A stretch of 64,000 nucleotides of DNA from Paenibacillus sp. J2TS4 (GTDB taxonomy: Bacteria > Bacillota > Bacilli > Paenibacillales > NBRC-103111): positions 43,854 to 107,853 of the forward strand of contig NZ_BOSH01000019.1 of the NCBI RefSeq assembly GCF_018403245.1. The letters are read 5' to 3'. A program made the translations under genes and the position numbers. Below the pieces are notes generated by a model. It saw only the letters and a program-made list of their open reading frames with translations. It was not told where the DNA came from and made no database searches. Positions 35,960-45,411 of this stretch are shown here, piece after piece; position 1 is the stretch's first letter, and the number at the start of each line of letters is the position of its first letter.

Positions 35960-37200
35960 AGGTAGCCTATTTAGATCATACAGCTCGCTGGAGCGGCGCT
36001 GAAGTAGCTCTGTACAATCTGCTTACGAATTTACAGGGAATAGGGGCTTCGATAGATCCAATAGTCATTCTTGCGGAGGAAGGTCCCCTTAAAGAAAGGC
36101 TAGCGGAGAAAGGGATAGACGTTCGCATCCTCCCTCTGGATCCGGCTATCCGCGATCGGAATCGGCATGCTGTCTCCAGTGGCTTGTTCCGTTCTGTATT
36201 CGAGACGATGCGGTACAGCCGGAGGCTGGCCCGTTTGCTTAAGGAAGAGAAGGTGGACTTCGTTCATACCAATTCTCTGAAAGCAGCATTGTATGGGGCG
36301 GTCGCTGCCAAGCTGGCACGTCTGCCGTTAGTCTGGCATATTCACGATCAAATCCAGGCTCCCTATCTTAAATCTTATGTGGCTAAATTCATTCAGAGGC
36401 TGGCGCGGATGTTTCCGAATGGAGTGATTGCCAATTCCAGATCGACCCTGGCTACTCTATGCCTGCCCTCCGCGGGGAGACACAAGGAACTGGTTCTCTA
36501 CCCCGCTTACGCTGGAAGGTTTGGCCGGGAAGAAGTCGTTAAAGAAGAACAGGAGGCTATTCCTGAAGAATGGAGCCGCAATGAAGGCGACTTCGTCGTC
36601 TTGATGGCTGGACGAATCGATGAATGGAAAGGGCATCGCACGCTGCTTCAAGCTGCTCGTTTGCTCAGGGATAAGCCAAACATTAAATTCTGGATTGCGG
36701 GAGATGCTTTGTTCGGTCAGGACGATTACAAGCAATCCCTTCTGGATTGGATTAAGCAGGAGCAGCTTACGAATGTAACGATGCTTGGACATGTAGACCG
36801 AATGGAGCGATTAATGGTGGAGGCCGATTTGCTCGTTCATGCTTCGGTTATGCCTGAACCTTTCGGTCAGGTCATCGTTGAAGGGATGGCGCTGGGACTT
36901 CCCGTGATTGCCTCGAACACAGGAGGACCCCAAGAAATTGTTGAGATCGGTGAGACTGGACTTCTTATTCCGCCAGGGGATCCCGACGTGCTCAGTGAAG
37001 CGATTCAGTGGATGATGAACTCGCCGGAGCGGCGCAGGCTAATGGGAGAGGGAGGCATTAAGCGGGTCCGGGAGCATTTTGCCATCGGTCAGTCCATTCG
37101 GGCGCTGGTTCAATTTTATCCGGAGCTGCTGCCCCGCAAAAAATCTGCGTTCACAGTAAGGGCGGAGGGAAAATACGTTGAAAATTGCGATCGTCCATGA
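35956..37200 (+). CDS. GT4-family glycosyltransferase (2)
   Basis: A 414-residue GT-B enzyme. The N-terminus MKVAYLDHTARWSGAEVAL has the Gly-rich acceptor-domain loop. The C-terminal donor domain shows MAGRIDEWKGH, the EPFGQVIVEGMALGLPVIAS Glu-containing motif and GGPQEIVE. The start is ATG 35956, overlapping the previous stop as ATGA. An upstream in-frame ATG at 35836 is inside the previous gene. It overlaps the third glycosyltransferase gene by 23 bp. It likely adds the second or third sugar of the repeat unit. Confidence 0.9.
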   Translation: MKVAYLDHTARWSGAEVALYNLLTNLQGIGASIDPIVILAEEGPLKERLAEKGIDVRILPLDPAIRDRNRHAVSSGLFRSVFETMRYSRRLARLLKEEKVDFVHTNSLKAALYGAVAAKLARLPLVWHIHDQIQAPYLKSYVAKFIQRLARMFPNGVIANSRSTLATLCLPSAGRHKELVLYPAYAGRFGREEVVKEEQEAIPEEWSRNEGDFVVLMAGRIDEWKGHRTLLQAARLLRDKPNIKFWIAGDALFGQDDYKQSLLDWIKQEQLTNVTMLGHVDRMERLMVEADLLVHASVMPEPFGQVIVEGMALGLPVIASNTGGPQEIVEIGETGLLIPPGDPDVLSEAIQWMMNSPERRRLMGEGGIKRVREHFAIGQSIRALVQFYPELLPRKKSAFTVRAEGKYVENCDRP

Positions 37201-38305
37201 CCTGCTGACTCAGATGGGCGGGGCGGAACGTGTAGTTGAGGTACTGCATGAAATGTACCCGGATGCTCCCATCTATACATTGGCCGTCAACCGGGAACGG
37301 CTTAGTGAAGCGTTGAAGCAGACGGACATCCGAACAACATGGGTTCAGAAAATACCGGGTATCGAAACAAACTTTAAAAAACTGCTTCCGCTCTATCCTC
37401 TTGCTCTTCGCCAGCTTTCTTTAGAAGGCTTTGATGCCGTAATTAGTTCGAGCTTTGCCTTTGTTAAAGGAATTCGCGTTCCTAAAGAAACCTTCCACTT
37501 TTGTTACTGTTATACGCCGATGAGATTCGCTTGGGACTTTGAAAATTATATTCAAAGAGAACCGTATCCAAAGCCGGTAAAATCAGTCCTGCGCCAGTAT
37601 GTAAAGTATTTGCGCTACTGGGATGAGAGAACGTCAGATCGGGTAGACCGTTATGTGTCTATATCCTCGGTTGTATATAACCGGATCCGAACTTATTACG
37701 GGAGGGAATCGGAAGTGATTTATCCTCCTGTACATACATCCAGGTTCACTCCTTCGAGGCAAATAGATCATTATTATTTGCTAGTTTCACGATTGGTTTC
37801 CTATAAGAGGATAGATTTGGCCGTAGAAGCATTCAACCGTCTCGGCCTTCCTCTTTATATCGTTGGAGATGGTCCGGACCGCGTTCGGCTGGAGGGCTTG
37901 GCTAAAAATAATGTACAGTTTCTTGGCAGGTTGTCGGATGAAGAGGTCGGTGCGTTAATGTCCCGCTGCCGGGCCTTCCTGTTTCCGGGGGAAGAAGACT
38001 TCGGAATAACCCCCTTGGAAGCGAACGCTGCCGGAAGGCCAGTGCTGGCTTATAGGGCAGGGGGAGCGTTGGATACAATTATTCCCTATAAAAATGGATT
38101 GTTCTTTGCCGAACAACAGCCGGAAAGCGTAATAGAAGCAGTCGAGCAATTGGAGAGACTGGCCTGGGATACTGGCACGATCGTTGCTCATGCAAAGAAA
38201 TATGATACGGCTGTGTTTAAAAATCGCTTCAATCGATCTTTGTTGGAATCTTACGAGCAGCATAAATCTGGAACTGGCAGCCGCGAAACGATTTCTATGA
38301 AATGA
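37178..38305 (+). CDS. GT4-family glycosyltransferase (3)
   Basis: A 375-residue GT-B enzyme close to the WbaZ/mannosyltransferase type. The N-terminus KIAIVHDLLTQMGGAERVVE is typical, the middle contains CYCYTPMRFAWD, and the donor domain has SRLVSYKRIDLAVEAF and GEEDFGITPLEANAAGRPVLAY. The start is TTG 37178, 7 bases after GGCGGAGGG, within the end of the previous gene. Context with gmd and manC immediately downstream suggests a GDP-mannose or GDP-deoxyhexose donor, which is inference. Confidence 0.9.
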   Translation: MKIAIVHDLLTQMGGAERVVEVLHEMYPDAPIYTLAVNRERLSEALKQTDIRTTWVQKIPGIETNFKKLLPLYPLALRQLSLEGFDAVISSSFAFVKGIRVPKETFHFCYCYTPMRFAWDFENYIQREPYPKPVKSVLRQYVKYLRYWDERTSDRVDRYVSISSVVYNRIRTYYGRESEVIYPPVHTSRFTPSRQIDHYYLLVSRLVSYKRIDLAVEAFNRLGLPLYIVGDGPDRVRLEGLAKNNVQFLGRLSDEEVGALMSRCRAFLFPGEEDFGITPLEANAAGRPVLAYRAGGALDTIIPYKNGLFFAEQQPESVIEAVEQLERLAWDTGTIVAHAKKYDTAVFKNRFNRSLLESYEQHKSGTGSRETISMK

Positions 38306-38345
38306 TTCCGCGAGTGGATCGATAACAGTGATGGGAGGAAACGGG

Positions 38346-39338
38346 ATGAAAAAAGCTTTAATCACGGGTGTAACAGGCCAGGATGGGGCTTATTTGGCCA
38401 AGTTTTTACTTGATCGGGGTTATAAAGTGTACGGTATGACAGCCCGCCGCAGTACCGCTTCTTTATGGAGACTGGAGTTTCTGGGAATTCACGAGCAAGT
38501 GGAGTTGATCGAAGGGGACATGGGCGACATGTCGTCGCTTGTCCGGGCAGTCAGAGTATCCAAACCGGATGAAGTTTATAATTTGGCCGCGCAAAGCTTC
38601 GTCGGCACTTCCTGGAAGCAGCCCGTGACGACCGCTCAAGTGAGTGGGCTCGGGGTGCTTCATATGTTGGAAGCGATCCGTCTTACAGATCCTACTATTC
38701 GATTCTACCAAGCTTCGACCAGTGAAATGTTCGGACTGGTGCAGCAGCCCATCCAATCAGAGACGACACCGCTTTATCCGCGAAGTCCGTACGGCGTTGC
38801 CAAATTATTCGGACATTGGTCGACCGTCAATTATCGGGAAAGCTTTGATATATTTGCATGCTCGGGAATACTATTCAATCACGAATCGCCATTGCGGGGG
38901 ATTGAATTCGTTACCCGGAAGGTGACGGATGCGGTAGCCCGGATCAAATGCGGGAAGCAGAAAGAACTGCGTCTTGGCAATATCGATGCCAGAAGAGACT
39001 GGGGATATGCAGGAGACTATGTGAAGGCGATGTGGTTAATGATTCAGCAGGATAAGCCTGAAGATTATGTCATTGCTACAGGCACTACGACAACGGTTCG
39101 GGAAATGTGCCAAATCGCTTTTGAATATGCAGGGTTAAACATGGAAGATCATCTTGTGATTGATCCGGAGCTATATCGTCCAGCAGAGGTGGATATTTTG
39201 CAAGGGAATCCGGCCAAGGCTAGAGAAAGGCTCGGATGGAGAGCGGAGACACCGCTTAGAGAATTGATTCGGATGATGGTCGATGCGGACCTGCAAAGAG
39301 TCAGAGCGGGGGAATCCCGTGAAATATTCTCGGTTTGA
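38346..39338 (+). CDS. gmd: GDP-mannose 4,6-dehydratase
   Basis: Converts GDP-mannose to GDP-4-keto-6-deoxy-mannose. It has 330 residues. The NADP-binding TGVTGQDGAYLAKFL opens the protein. The catalytic Thr/Glu lie in STSEMFG, and Tyr/Lys in SPYGVAKLFGHW. The family-typical NHESPLRGIEFVTRKVT and RRDWGYAGDYVKAMW motifs are intact. The start is ATG 38346 after GGGAGG. It is followed by manC. A dedicated reductase (Fcl/WcaG or RmD) that would finish GDP-fucose or GDP-rhamnose is not in the window. Confidence 0.95.
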   Translation: MKKALITGVTGQDGAYLAKFLLDRGYKVYGMTARRSTASLWRLEFLGIHEQVELIEGDMGDMSSLVRAVRVSKPDEVYNLAAQSFVGTSWKQPVTTAQVSGLGVLHMLEAIRLTDPTIRFYQASTSEMFGLVQQPIQSETTPLYPRSPYGVAKLFGHWSTVNYRESFDIFACSGILFNHESPLRGIEFVTRKVTDAVARIKCGKQKELRLGNIDARRDWGYAGDYVKAMWLMIQQDKPEDYVIATGTTTTVREMCQIAFEYAGLNMEDHLVIDPELYRPAEVDILQGNPAKARERLGWRAETPLRELIRMMVDADLQRVRAGESREIFSV

Positions 39339-39378
39339 GGAAGAATAGATCTATTATATTTGAAGGATGTGGCCCTGC

Positions 39379-40719
39379 ATGAGACTCGTTTTGTTATCGG
39401 GCGGCTCCGGTAAAAGATTATGGCCCTTGTCCAATGATGCCAGATCGAAACAGTTCCTCAAAGTATTGCGGAATGAGAAGGGTCAACTGGAGTCGATGGC
39501 ACAGAGAGTTTGGAGGCAGTTAGAGGAAGCCGGCTTGAACCATAGAGGCTACATAGCAACGAGCAGAGAACAAGTGGACATGGTTCAGAACCAGCTGGGG
39601 AGTGAAATCCCCCTCATAGTGGAGCCGGAACGCCGAGACACGTTTCCGGCCATCGCCTTGGCCTCTGTATATTTGTATTCCGTGGCCGGCGTCAGTCTGG
39701 ATGAAGTGATCGCTGTCCTTCCCGTTGATCCATACGTGGAGACAGCTTTCTTTCACAAGGTGGTTCAGTTTGACTCCCTGCTCAATCAAACTGAGGCAGA
39801 CTTGGCTCTGATAGGGGTCAGGCCGACTTATCCATCAGAGAAATACGGGTATATTGTCCCCTCTTATAGTGAGGTCGCCAACCATCCTGGCTGCCTGAAG
39901 GTTAGTCATTTTCAGGAAAAGCCGTCTGAGCGGGAAGCGGAGGCGCTCATTCACCGGGGCGCTCTATGGAACTGCGGAGTTTTCGCTTTCAAGCTGCAAT
40001 ACATGATCGATCTGCTGATAAGCAAAGGGCTTCCGCTTCAATATGAGGAAATGGTTATGCAATATTCCCGGCTGACGAAGATCAGCTTTGATTACGAGGT
40101 GGCCGAAAAAGCCGGGCATGTCGTCGTGCTTCCTTACGAGGGATCGTGGAAAGATCTTGGAACCTGGAACACGCTGACGGAAGAAATGGCCCAGGAAGCG
40201 ATCGGCAAGCAGGTCAGGAAAGAGGATTCGCCGGGGACTCATGTCATTAATGAGCTGGATATTCCGGTCGTTGCCCTTGGCCTATCCGACGTTGTGGTCG
40301 CTGCCAGTCCGGACGGAATTCTCGTGGCCGATAAATCGGCCAGTCCCCGTATTAAAACTATCATGCAGCATGACGAGTTATTTCCTATGTACGGGGAAAA
40401 AGCTTGGGGCTATTATAAAGTACTGGAATACATGCCGGGACCTCCGGGAAGTGATGTGCGGATTCAAAAATGCTTTGTTAAGGCAGGAGGTACTCTTGCG
40501 GCTCGGCTCGCGTTAGCCCATAGCGAAGTTTGGACCGTTCTTACCGGGCAAGGAAAAATCGAAGTCAATGGAAGCTTCCGTTATATCCATATGGGGGACG
40601 TCGTCGTACTCCCGGAGGAAGCGGAGTATAAGATGCATGCGTTTACCGATATGGAGATGGTCGAGGTCCAATATGGAATGGCTCCAATGGACGGCTCGGC
40701 TCTCAAGTTGGGAACTTGA
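39379..40719 (+). CDS. manC: Mannose-1-phosphate guanylyltransferase
   Basis: Makes GDP-mannose from GTP and mannose-1-phosphate for the neighbouring dehydratase. It has 446 residues. The pyrophosphorylase signature LSGGSGKRLWPLSNDARSKQ is at the N-terminus, VEPERRDTFPAIALA and FQEKP follow, and there is a C-terminal cupin domain (LALAHSEVWTVLTGQGKIEV; GDVVVLPEEAEY) of the type II phosphomannose isomerase kind. The isomerase motif is short and may not be active. The start is ATG 39379; ATG 39367 directly abuts the GAAGG and is less likely. No phosphomannomutase is encoded here. Confidence 0.92.
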   Translation: MRLVLLSGGSGKRLWPLSNDARSKQFLKVLRNEKGQLESMAQRVWRQLEEAGLNHRGYIATSREQVDMVQNQLGSEIPLIVEPERRDTFPAIALASVYLYSVAGVSLDEVIAVLPVDPYVETAFFHKVVQFDSLLNQTEADLALIGVRPTYPSEKYGYIVPSYSEVANHPGCLKVSHFQEKPSEREAEALIHRGALWNCGVFAFKLQYMIDLLISKGLPLQYEEMVMQYSRLTKISFDYEVAEKAGHVVVLPYEGSWKDLGTWNTLTEEMAQEAIGKQVRKEDSPGTHVINELDIPVVALGLSDVVVAASPDGILVADKSASPRIKTIMQHDELFPMYGEKAWGYYKVLEYMPGPPGSDVRIQKCFVKAGGTLAARLALAHSEVWTVLTGQGKIEVNGSFRYIHMGDVVVLPEEAEYKMHAFTDMEMVEVQYGMAPMDGSALKLGT

Positions 40720-40769
40720 TCCGTGTCCGTGATGGGAATAGTTTCGAACGGAACCGGGGTGGGAAAAGG

Positions 40770-41903
40770 ATGAAGAGGAAGCGTTGGTTGAGATGGGGAG
40801 GAACTGCCATTATCGGTTTATTAGCCGTATTGGGGGTCTGGGGCTATTCATTATCTCCGGGAGTTCATTTTAAGCCATCGAACCATCCGGTGCTTGCGGT
40901 ACCGAAATCATCAGGATACATGGGCTCCTGGGGGATGGATTTCATCCGTTCGCAGGCTGTGAAAATTACCTCTCTTGGAGTAGACTTTCAAGGTGCTGAT
41001 TTATTGGGAGGGGATAGAAAGTGGCCTTCATCCAGTGATTTGGAGGGAGCGGACTCTCTGTCCTCCGCATCTTCCACCCGTCCGTCTGATGGTGGACGAA
41101 CCGGGGAGGCAATGAACGATCCTGCCTTTAATATATTGATCCTTGGAGTCGATGCCAGAGCGGAGGAGAGCTCCCGAACGGATGTGATCATGCTGGCTCA
41201 TGTCGATCCCGGGGAGAAGGAAGTCAATATTCTCTCCATCCCGCGGGATACCCAGATTTACCTCGAAGGAACAGGTTATACCAAAATCAATCACGTCCAT
41301 TTTATCGGAAGCAAAAGAAACGGGAATAGCGGCGGCACGAAAGCATCCATTCAGGCGGTAAGCGATTTATTGAATGTGACCATAAACTATTATGTGAAGA
41401 TAGACTTTAGCGGATTCGAGAGTATCATAGACGCTATCGGAGGCGTGGAACTGGATTTGCCCAGTGAGGTGTGGTTGACCCAGCCGCTCACTCCTCGGGA
41501 GCCGCTGCTGCTTCCCGCAGGTCTTCAGACATTAAACGGCGAATTGGCTCTCGATTATGTAAGGGAGCGTTACTCGCGGGAAGACGGGGAATTCGGCAGA
41601 CAAGAAGCCCAGATGGAGGTCATTCGCTCGATTGCTGCAAAATTAACGAAACTGGATTATATACCTAAGCTCCCGGGTCTGATCCATCAGGTCAAAGAAG
41701 AGGTACTGGACACGAATTTTTCAGACTCTGATTTGCTCAGTCTCGCATGGCTGTTCAAAAATTTGCAGCAGGACCAGCTTCGATATATGCAAATGCCAGG
41801 CCACAGCAATCGGGCCATAGATGCGATCATGGGCTTGCAGCTCTACTATTGGGTTCCGGATAAGGATCAGCTGTACAGCATTTCGGAAAACTACTTTCAT
41901 TAA
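40770..41903 (+). CDS. LytR-CpsA-Psr (LCP) family cell-wall glycopolymer ligase
   Basis: A 377-residue type II membrane protein. One transmembrane helix at about 8-26 is followed by a variable Ser/Asp-rich extracellular linker and an LCP domain with LILGVDARAEESSRTDVIML, SIPRDTQIYL and DFSGFESIIDAIGGVELDLP. The phosphate-binding Arg/Asp residues are present. It transfers lipid-linked polymer to peptidoglycan. It is last in the EPS operon, before a strong terminator, so it likely anchors this polymer (or part of it) to the wall. The start is ATG 40770 behind GGGTGGG. The preceding gene ends inside the longer upstream frame. Confidence 0.92.
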   Translation: MKRKRWLRWGGTAIIGLLAVLGVWGYSLSPGVHFKPSNHPVLAVPKSSGYMGSWGMDFIRSQAVKITSLGVDFQGADLLGGDRKWPSSSDLEGADSLSSASSTRPSDGGRTGEAMNDPAFNILILGVDARAEESSRTDVIMLAHVDPGEKEVNILSIPRDTQIYLEGTGYTKINHVHFIGSKRNGNSGGTKASIQAVSDLLNVTINYYVKIDFSGFESIIDAIGGVELDLPSEVWLTQPLTPREPLLLPAGLQTLNGELALDYVRERYSREDGEFGRQEAQMEVIRSIAAKLTKLDYIPKLPGLIHQVKEEVLDTNFSDSDLLSLAWLFKNLQQDQLRYMQMPGHSNRAIDAIMGLQLYYWVPDKDQLYSISENYFH

Positions 41904-41963
41904 GCCGCAAACCGTACGTTATTGAAGCCGGATGATTTACGATATTAGGACGGTCAGTGATGA

Positions 41964-42001
41964 AGAGGACGTTCGATGATTTCATCGAACGTCCTCTATT
42001 T
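41964..42001. terminator. Terminator between convergent EPS and nonulosonate operons
   Basis: AGAGGACGTTCGATG and CATCGAACGTCCTCT form a perfect 15-bp stem around a 4-base loop, 60 bp after the LCP stop. It probably works in both directions, as the facing operon ends at 42082. Confidence 0.85.
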
Positions 42002-42081
42002 GGTGTGCCCGTATAGGCGCGTAGCTAGAAGAGTTAATGGTGTCTGGCACAAAAAGATAGGGTAGGTTAACCTCCGCACAC

Positions 42082-43365
42082 TTAATTCACCGCGCTTATG
42101 GGGACTAACAAGCCTTCCCCGACCAACAAAGCTGCCGCTTCGGCTAAGTCCTTGCCCATCGTATTGAATTTATCTCCTATAGCGATCAGATCATGCTCTC
42201 CATCGCTATAGGCCAGCAGATGCATAATCATGGACACTTGTTTACGCTCCTTCTCCGAACGGGTTCCGCCGGTTGACGGATACAGCCCTCTTTTATCCAG
42301 CTTAGGCTCACAATGAATATGTGTGCTTTGATAGGTTTCGTTGGCCTCGAGCGTTTCAATAATATCGATATACATCTGGACGGTCTCCTGCAAAGCCTCC
42401 TCGGATATTAAATCGCGATTGTCCAGCGAGGTGTGGTACTCTTTGTAATCGCCATACATCGTCCTCATCAGGCTGCCTACAGGCAGCTGGAAGGCTTGGC
42501 TGCCATATTGTCTTTCGTCGCTGCCGAAAGGGGACCACTCAATGATTCGATGGGGCTTGCCCGAATGCTGGAGAACGTGAATGGCGGCGCGATCGGCAAG
42601 CGTATGTCCTCTTTTGCTCTTCTTATAAGTGAAGGAGGAGCCGTGTCCGACACAGGTAATGACGTAGCCGGCAGCCAGCTTCTCCTTCAACGGCTCCCCG
42701 TACTGACTCAGATACAGGACGGAACCGATCGTTTCGGGGAGGTATAAAAATCGATAGTTATATTTTAAATTTCCTCTTTCTCTTAAATATTTATAGATCA
42801 TCGTCTGGACGATAGGACCGGACAGCTCGTTATTAGCCATCGAGGGGTGGCAAATATAAGTGGAGAACAAAATTTCCTGCCCGACGCTTCCCGATACTAC
42901 CCCTTCTCCAATCGTCATATGCCCGTCCTCCAGCGTCGAATCGATAACCACCTCATATTGATCATCGACCAACTGCTTCAGCCGGTTGTGCTCCAGGCAG
43001 AATCCCCAATGTTCCTTATAATAGGAAGTAACATAAGGAATAGCGTCAGGCATTTCGGGCAGAGTGTAAATTCGCGAAAGCAGTTCTTCCCGGCTTACCC
43101 TTCCGTGGAATGGAGTGCTGTAGGAGACCAGGTGAAGATTATTGTCACGAATATCTACAATTGTATCTCCCCATTTATTACGGATAAAAGCTTCTCGAAC
43201 GTTCCATTCCTTGGGGACGGTCCAGTCGTAGCACTCCATTCCTGAAGGATACTCTTTTTGTTCTATAGGGACTATTTCGTTAAGAATTGCCAACGATTCC
43301 CGTACCCCATTGCCGGTAATGCTCCGGTGAATCGGAAACAATCGATCGAACAAGTCCATTATCAT
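42082..43365 (-). CDS. DUF4910 (M28-like) protein, copy 1
   Basis: A 427-residue protein of the DUF4910/YhbX-like peptidase-fold family. PIHRSITGNGVRESLAIL is at the N-terminus. STYICHPSMANNELSGP supplies the zinc-type His/Asn. The PETIGSVLYL and DERQYGSQAFQLPVGS segments carry Glu/Asp/Arg that would form an aminopeptidase-like site. A C-terminal winged-helix-like part has GTRSEKERKQ. Members occur in nonulosonic and surface-sugar loci but their reaction is unsettled. It is the last gene of the minus-strand operon. A variant dyad element (copy C) lies 44 bp upstream of the start. A second, divergent copy is at 47415. Confidence 0.85.
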   Translation of the reverse strand: MIMDLFDRLFPIHRSITGNGVRESLAILNEIVPIEQKEYPSGMECYDWTVPKEWNVREAFIRNKWGDTIVDIRDNNLHLVSYSTPFHGRVSREELLSRIYTLPEMPDAIPYVTSYYKEHWGFCLEHNRLKQLVDDQYEVVIDSTLEDGHMTIGEGVVSGSVGQEILFSTYICHPSMANNELSGPIVQTMIYKYLRERGNLKYNYRFLYLPETIGSVLYLSQYGEPLKEKLAAGYVITCVGHGSSFTYKKSKRGHTLADRAAIHVLQHSGKPHRIIEWSPFGSDERQYGSQAFQLPVGSLMRTMYGDYKEYHTSLDNRDLISEEALQETVQMYIDIIETLEANETYQSTHIHCEPKLDKRGLYPSTGGTRSEKERKQVSMIMHLLAYSDGEHDLIAIGDKFNTMGKDLAEAAALLVGEGLLVPISAVN

Positions 43366-43409
43366 AGTCTTTCCGCACTCCTTTTCGTCTACATCCGTCC
43401 TTGTCGGAC

Positions 43410-43577
43410 TATATAATTGGTACTAAAGAAAGGGATCATTCCGTTCCGAGGGAAAGTGCCTCCGAAGCTTCAAACATCATACTCCTTCCCCAAAAAGTGA
43501 AGATGGGCTCCGAAGCAATTCCAGGTACTTTTCGGGGACCCCGGTTGTCAACCGATAGTCCTTTGATTTTAGCTGCC
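43410..43577 (-). repeat. Dyad element copy C (variant, truncated half)
   Basis: The gene-proximal end matches the family (TATATA-N3-GGTACTAAAGAAAG; CATTCCGTTCCG; AGTGCCTCCGAAGCTTCAAAC). The distal half is replaced by the module shared with copy D (CTCCTTCCCCAAA; GGTACTTTTCGGGGACC). A degenerate far end, TTTTAGCTGCC, remains. Confidence 0.7.
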
Positions 43578-43599
43578 ACTTCCTTGTCTCTTCAGTCCG

Positions 43600-45096
43600 C
43601 TATACGGTAACTCGAAGAGGAGGGGCTGCAAGCGAATGGTCAACCAATGGCAGCGGCCGGGTTTCGGCACTCGGTTGTTTTTGCTCAATGACGTCCAGCA
43701 AAGTGAAGAATCCACGGGCCAGAAGGTCAATGTTGTCATGTTTGACACACGTATGATCCTCGATAGGACAGCTCATGGTTCCCTCGAACGAATTGGCGAG
43801 CAGCCGGGCGATAAAGCTCACTTTGTCGGCATGGCTTGGGAGAGACGGCCGTTGATTGCGCAGGAGCTCCGCGATACTGTCCGAATACGGATTGAAATTC
43901 CCGTCGACCAGCAAGGGGCTGAAGAACATGCTGGCCACAGAAACGGCGGGAACTCCAAACAAGCCCGCTTCGTAAGCGATCGTCCCCGATACCGTGACCA
44001 CCAGATCCGCTCTCTTGAACAGGGAATGACTGTCTGCAAACGGGGAAATTAACTTGACCCCGGGAATGGATAGCAGTTGTTTATAAAAGCGCATGGAATT
44101 ATTTCCAATATTGTTGGAATGCTCTTTTACGTACAGATCATGAGTGGAGGGTGTGCTTCGCGCCATCGCCCGAATGATATCGAGTTGATTAGAGCAAGCT
44201 CCTCCCAGTACGTCTATGGAAGCTTCCGGCTGCTTATGGATAGCGTAAAGAACATAAGGTCTGGTCGGACGGGTCTCTGGATGGGGCATCATGAATGGGT
44301 CTTTCATTCGGATAGACCATGTATTGAATAATTCGTTGAATTTATGGCCAACCAACTCGAATGTCGTAGGCAGTGCCGAATCATAGCGATATCGGTATCG
44401 TCTTTCCCGGATTAATCTTTGGAAGAACGCGATGGGCCAGCGGGCTCTGATCCGGGGAACAATATTGTTGAGATGAAAATATCTTGGCTTGGGACTGGCT
44501 TCCAAGAAATAATCGAGGAATTGCTCTGCCTGCCGGATATCCTCACTGCTTGGCTTACGAATCCACTCGAAGTTTTTTTCGGTATAAGTATTAAAAAAGC
44601 TGAATCTTCCATCAGGAATTCGGATGACTTGCGGATGAAAATTGGCAATGGCCAGCTTCTCGCATAGCTTTACCGTCAACAATTCCGTTGCCCAGGTTCG
44701 CTCTGAGAACACAGTCTGGATTCCATGGTCCAGTAAAAACTGCTTGATCCTTTTGCCGCAAACCGCCAGAAATGCGCGTGCATACGATGGTTTTTTGTTG
44801 ACCAGCCCACGGTCCATTAAGATCATGTTGGAGAGCAGCAGGTCTTGCCCTTCGTGAGCGGCAATAAAGCTTCGGTCTTCCTCGGACAGCTCCTGTTTGC
44901 TCTTGGCCACCCATTCTTCTCCATAGTCTGTCAAGTCTAGCAACGTATGACGCTCTACTCCGTTTCGCACGAGCCATTCAGCCCATTCGTGGCTGGGGGA
45001 AATCCAGTAAACCCGATGACCAGCTTGGATAAGCTTTGCTGCTATTTTATGAAAAACTATAGTTTTATAATGGTTGGCAAAAAATAGAACCTTCAT
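43600..45096 (-). CDS. GT-B-like surface polysaccharide glycosyltransferase (capsule-type)
   Basis: A 498-residue cytoplasmic protein. The N-terminus (MKVLFFANHYKTIVFHKIAA) and C-terminal half (HDLYVKEHSNNIGNNSMRFY; KRADLVVTVSGTIAYEAGLFGVPAVSV) resemble capsule-synthesis/Kdo-transferase-like GT-B folds. The conserved SGT-xxE-A-G loop that holds a CMP-sugar is visible. In this operon it is the best candidate to attach the CMP-nonulosonate to its acceptor. The start is ATG 45096, 9 bases after GGAGAT; an upstream in-frame codon at 45120 lacks a site. It is flanked upstream and downstream by dyad elements D and C. Confidence 0.75.
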   Translation of the reverse strand: MKVLFFANHYKTIVFHKIAAKLIQAGHRVYWISPSHEWAEWLVRNGVERHTLLDLTDYGEEWVAKSKQELSEEDRSFIAAHEGQDLLLSNMILMDRGLVNKKPSYARAFLAVCGKRIKQFLLDHGIQTVFSERTWATELLTVKLCEKLAIANFHPQVIRIPDGRFSFFNTYTEKNFEWIRKPSSEDIRQAEQFLDYFLEASPKPRYFHLNNIVPRIRARWPIAFFQRLIRERRYRYRYDSALPTTFELVGHKFNELFNTWSIRMKDPFMMPHPETRPTRPYVLYAIHKQPEASIDVLGGACSNQLDIIRAMARSTPSTHDLYVKEHSNNIGNNSMRFYKQLLSIPGVKLISPFADSHSLFKRADLVVTVSGTIAYEAGLFGVPAVSVASMFFSPLLVDGNFNPYSDSIAELLRNQRPSLPSHADKVSFIARLLANSFEGTMSCPIEDHTCVKHDNIDLLARGFFTLLDVIEQKQPSAETRPLPLVDHSLAAPPLRVTV

Positions 45097-45137
45097 AATA
45101 CGACCATCTCCGATTCGCAACTTCCCGTTTTTTTAAC

Positions 45138-45389
45138 TATATAAGTGTCACTAAAGAAAGGGATCATTCCGTTCCGAAGGAAAGTGCCTCCGAAGCTTCA
45201 AACATCATACTCCTTCCCCAAAGAGTGAAGATGAGCTTCGAAGCATTTCCAGGTACTTTGCGGGGACCCCGATCAACCGATCATTCCTTATTTATGGGAT
45301 GGGCCTTCGGATGGTAGGAATACAAAGCCAAAACTCGCCCTGGAAGCATCTTTCTTTCTCCACTACATGATCTATATATTCTTTAGTTC
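45138..45389 (-). repeat. Dyad element copy D (variant with inner module)
   Basis: The ends are TATATA-N3-GTCACTAAAGAAAG and TCTTTAGTTC. Its inner hairpin arm is replaced by ~75 bp also seen in copy C, with GGTACTTTGCGGGGACCCCG resembling the 18234 hairpin. The full right half (GGAATACAAAGCC...) is kept. It lies 41 bp upstream of the glycosyltransferase start. Confidence 0.8.
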
Positions 45390-45411
45390 AAATTGTATAG
45401 TCTATGTATTC

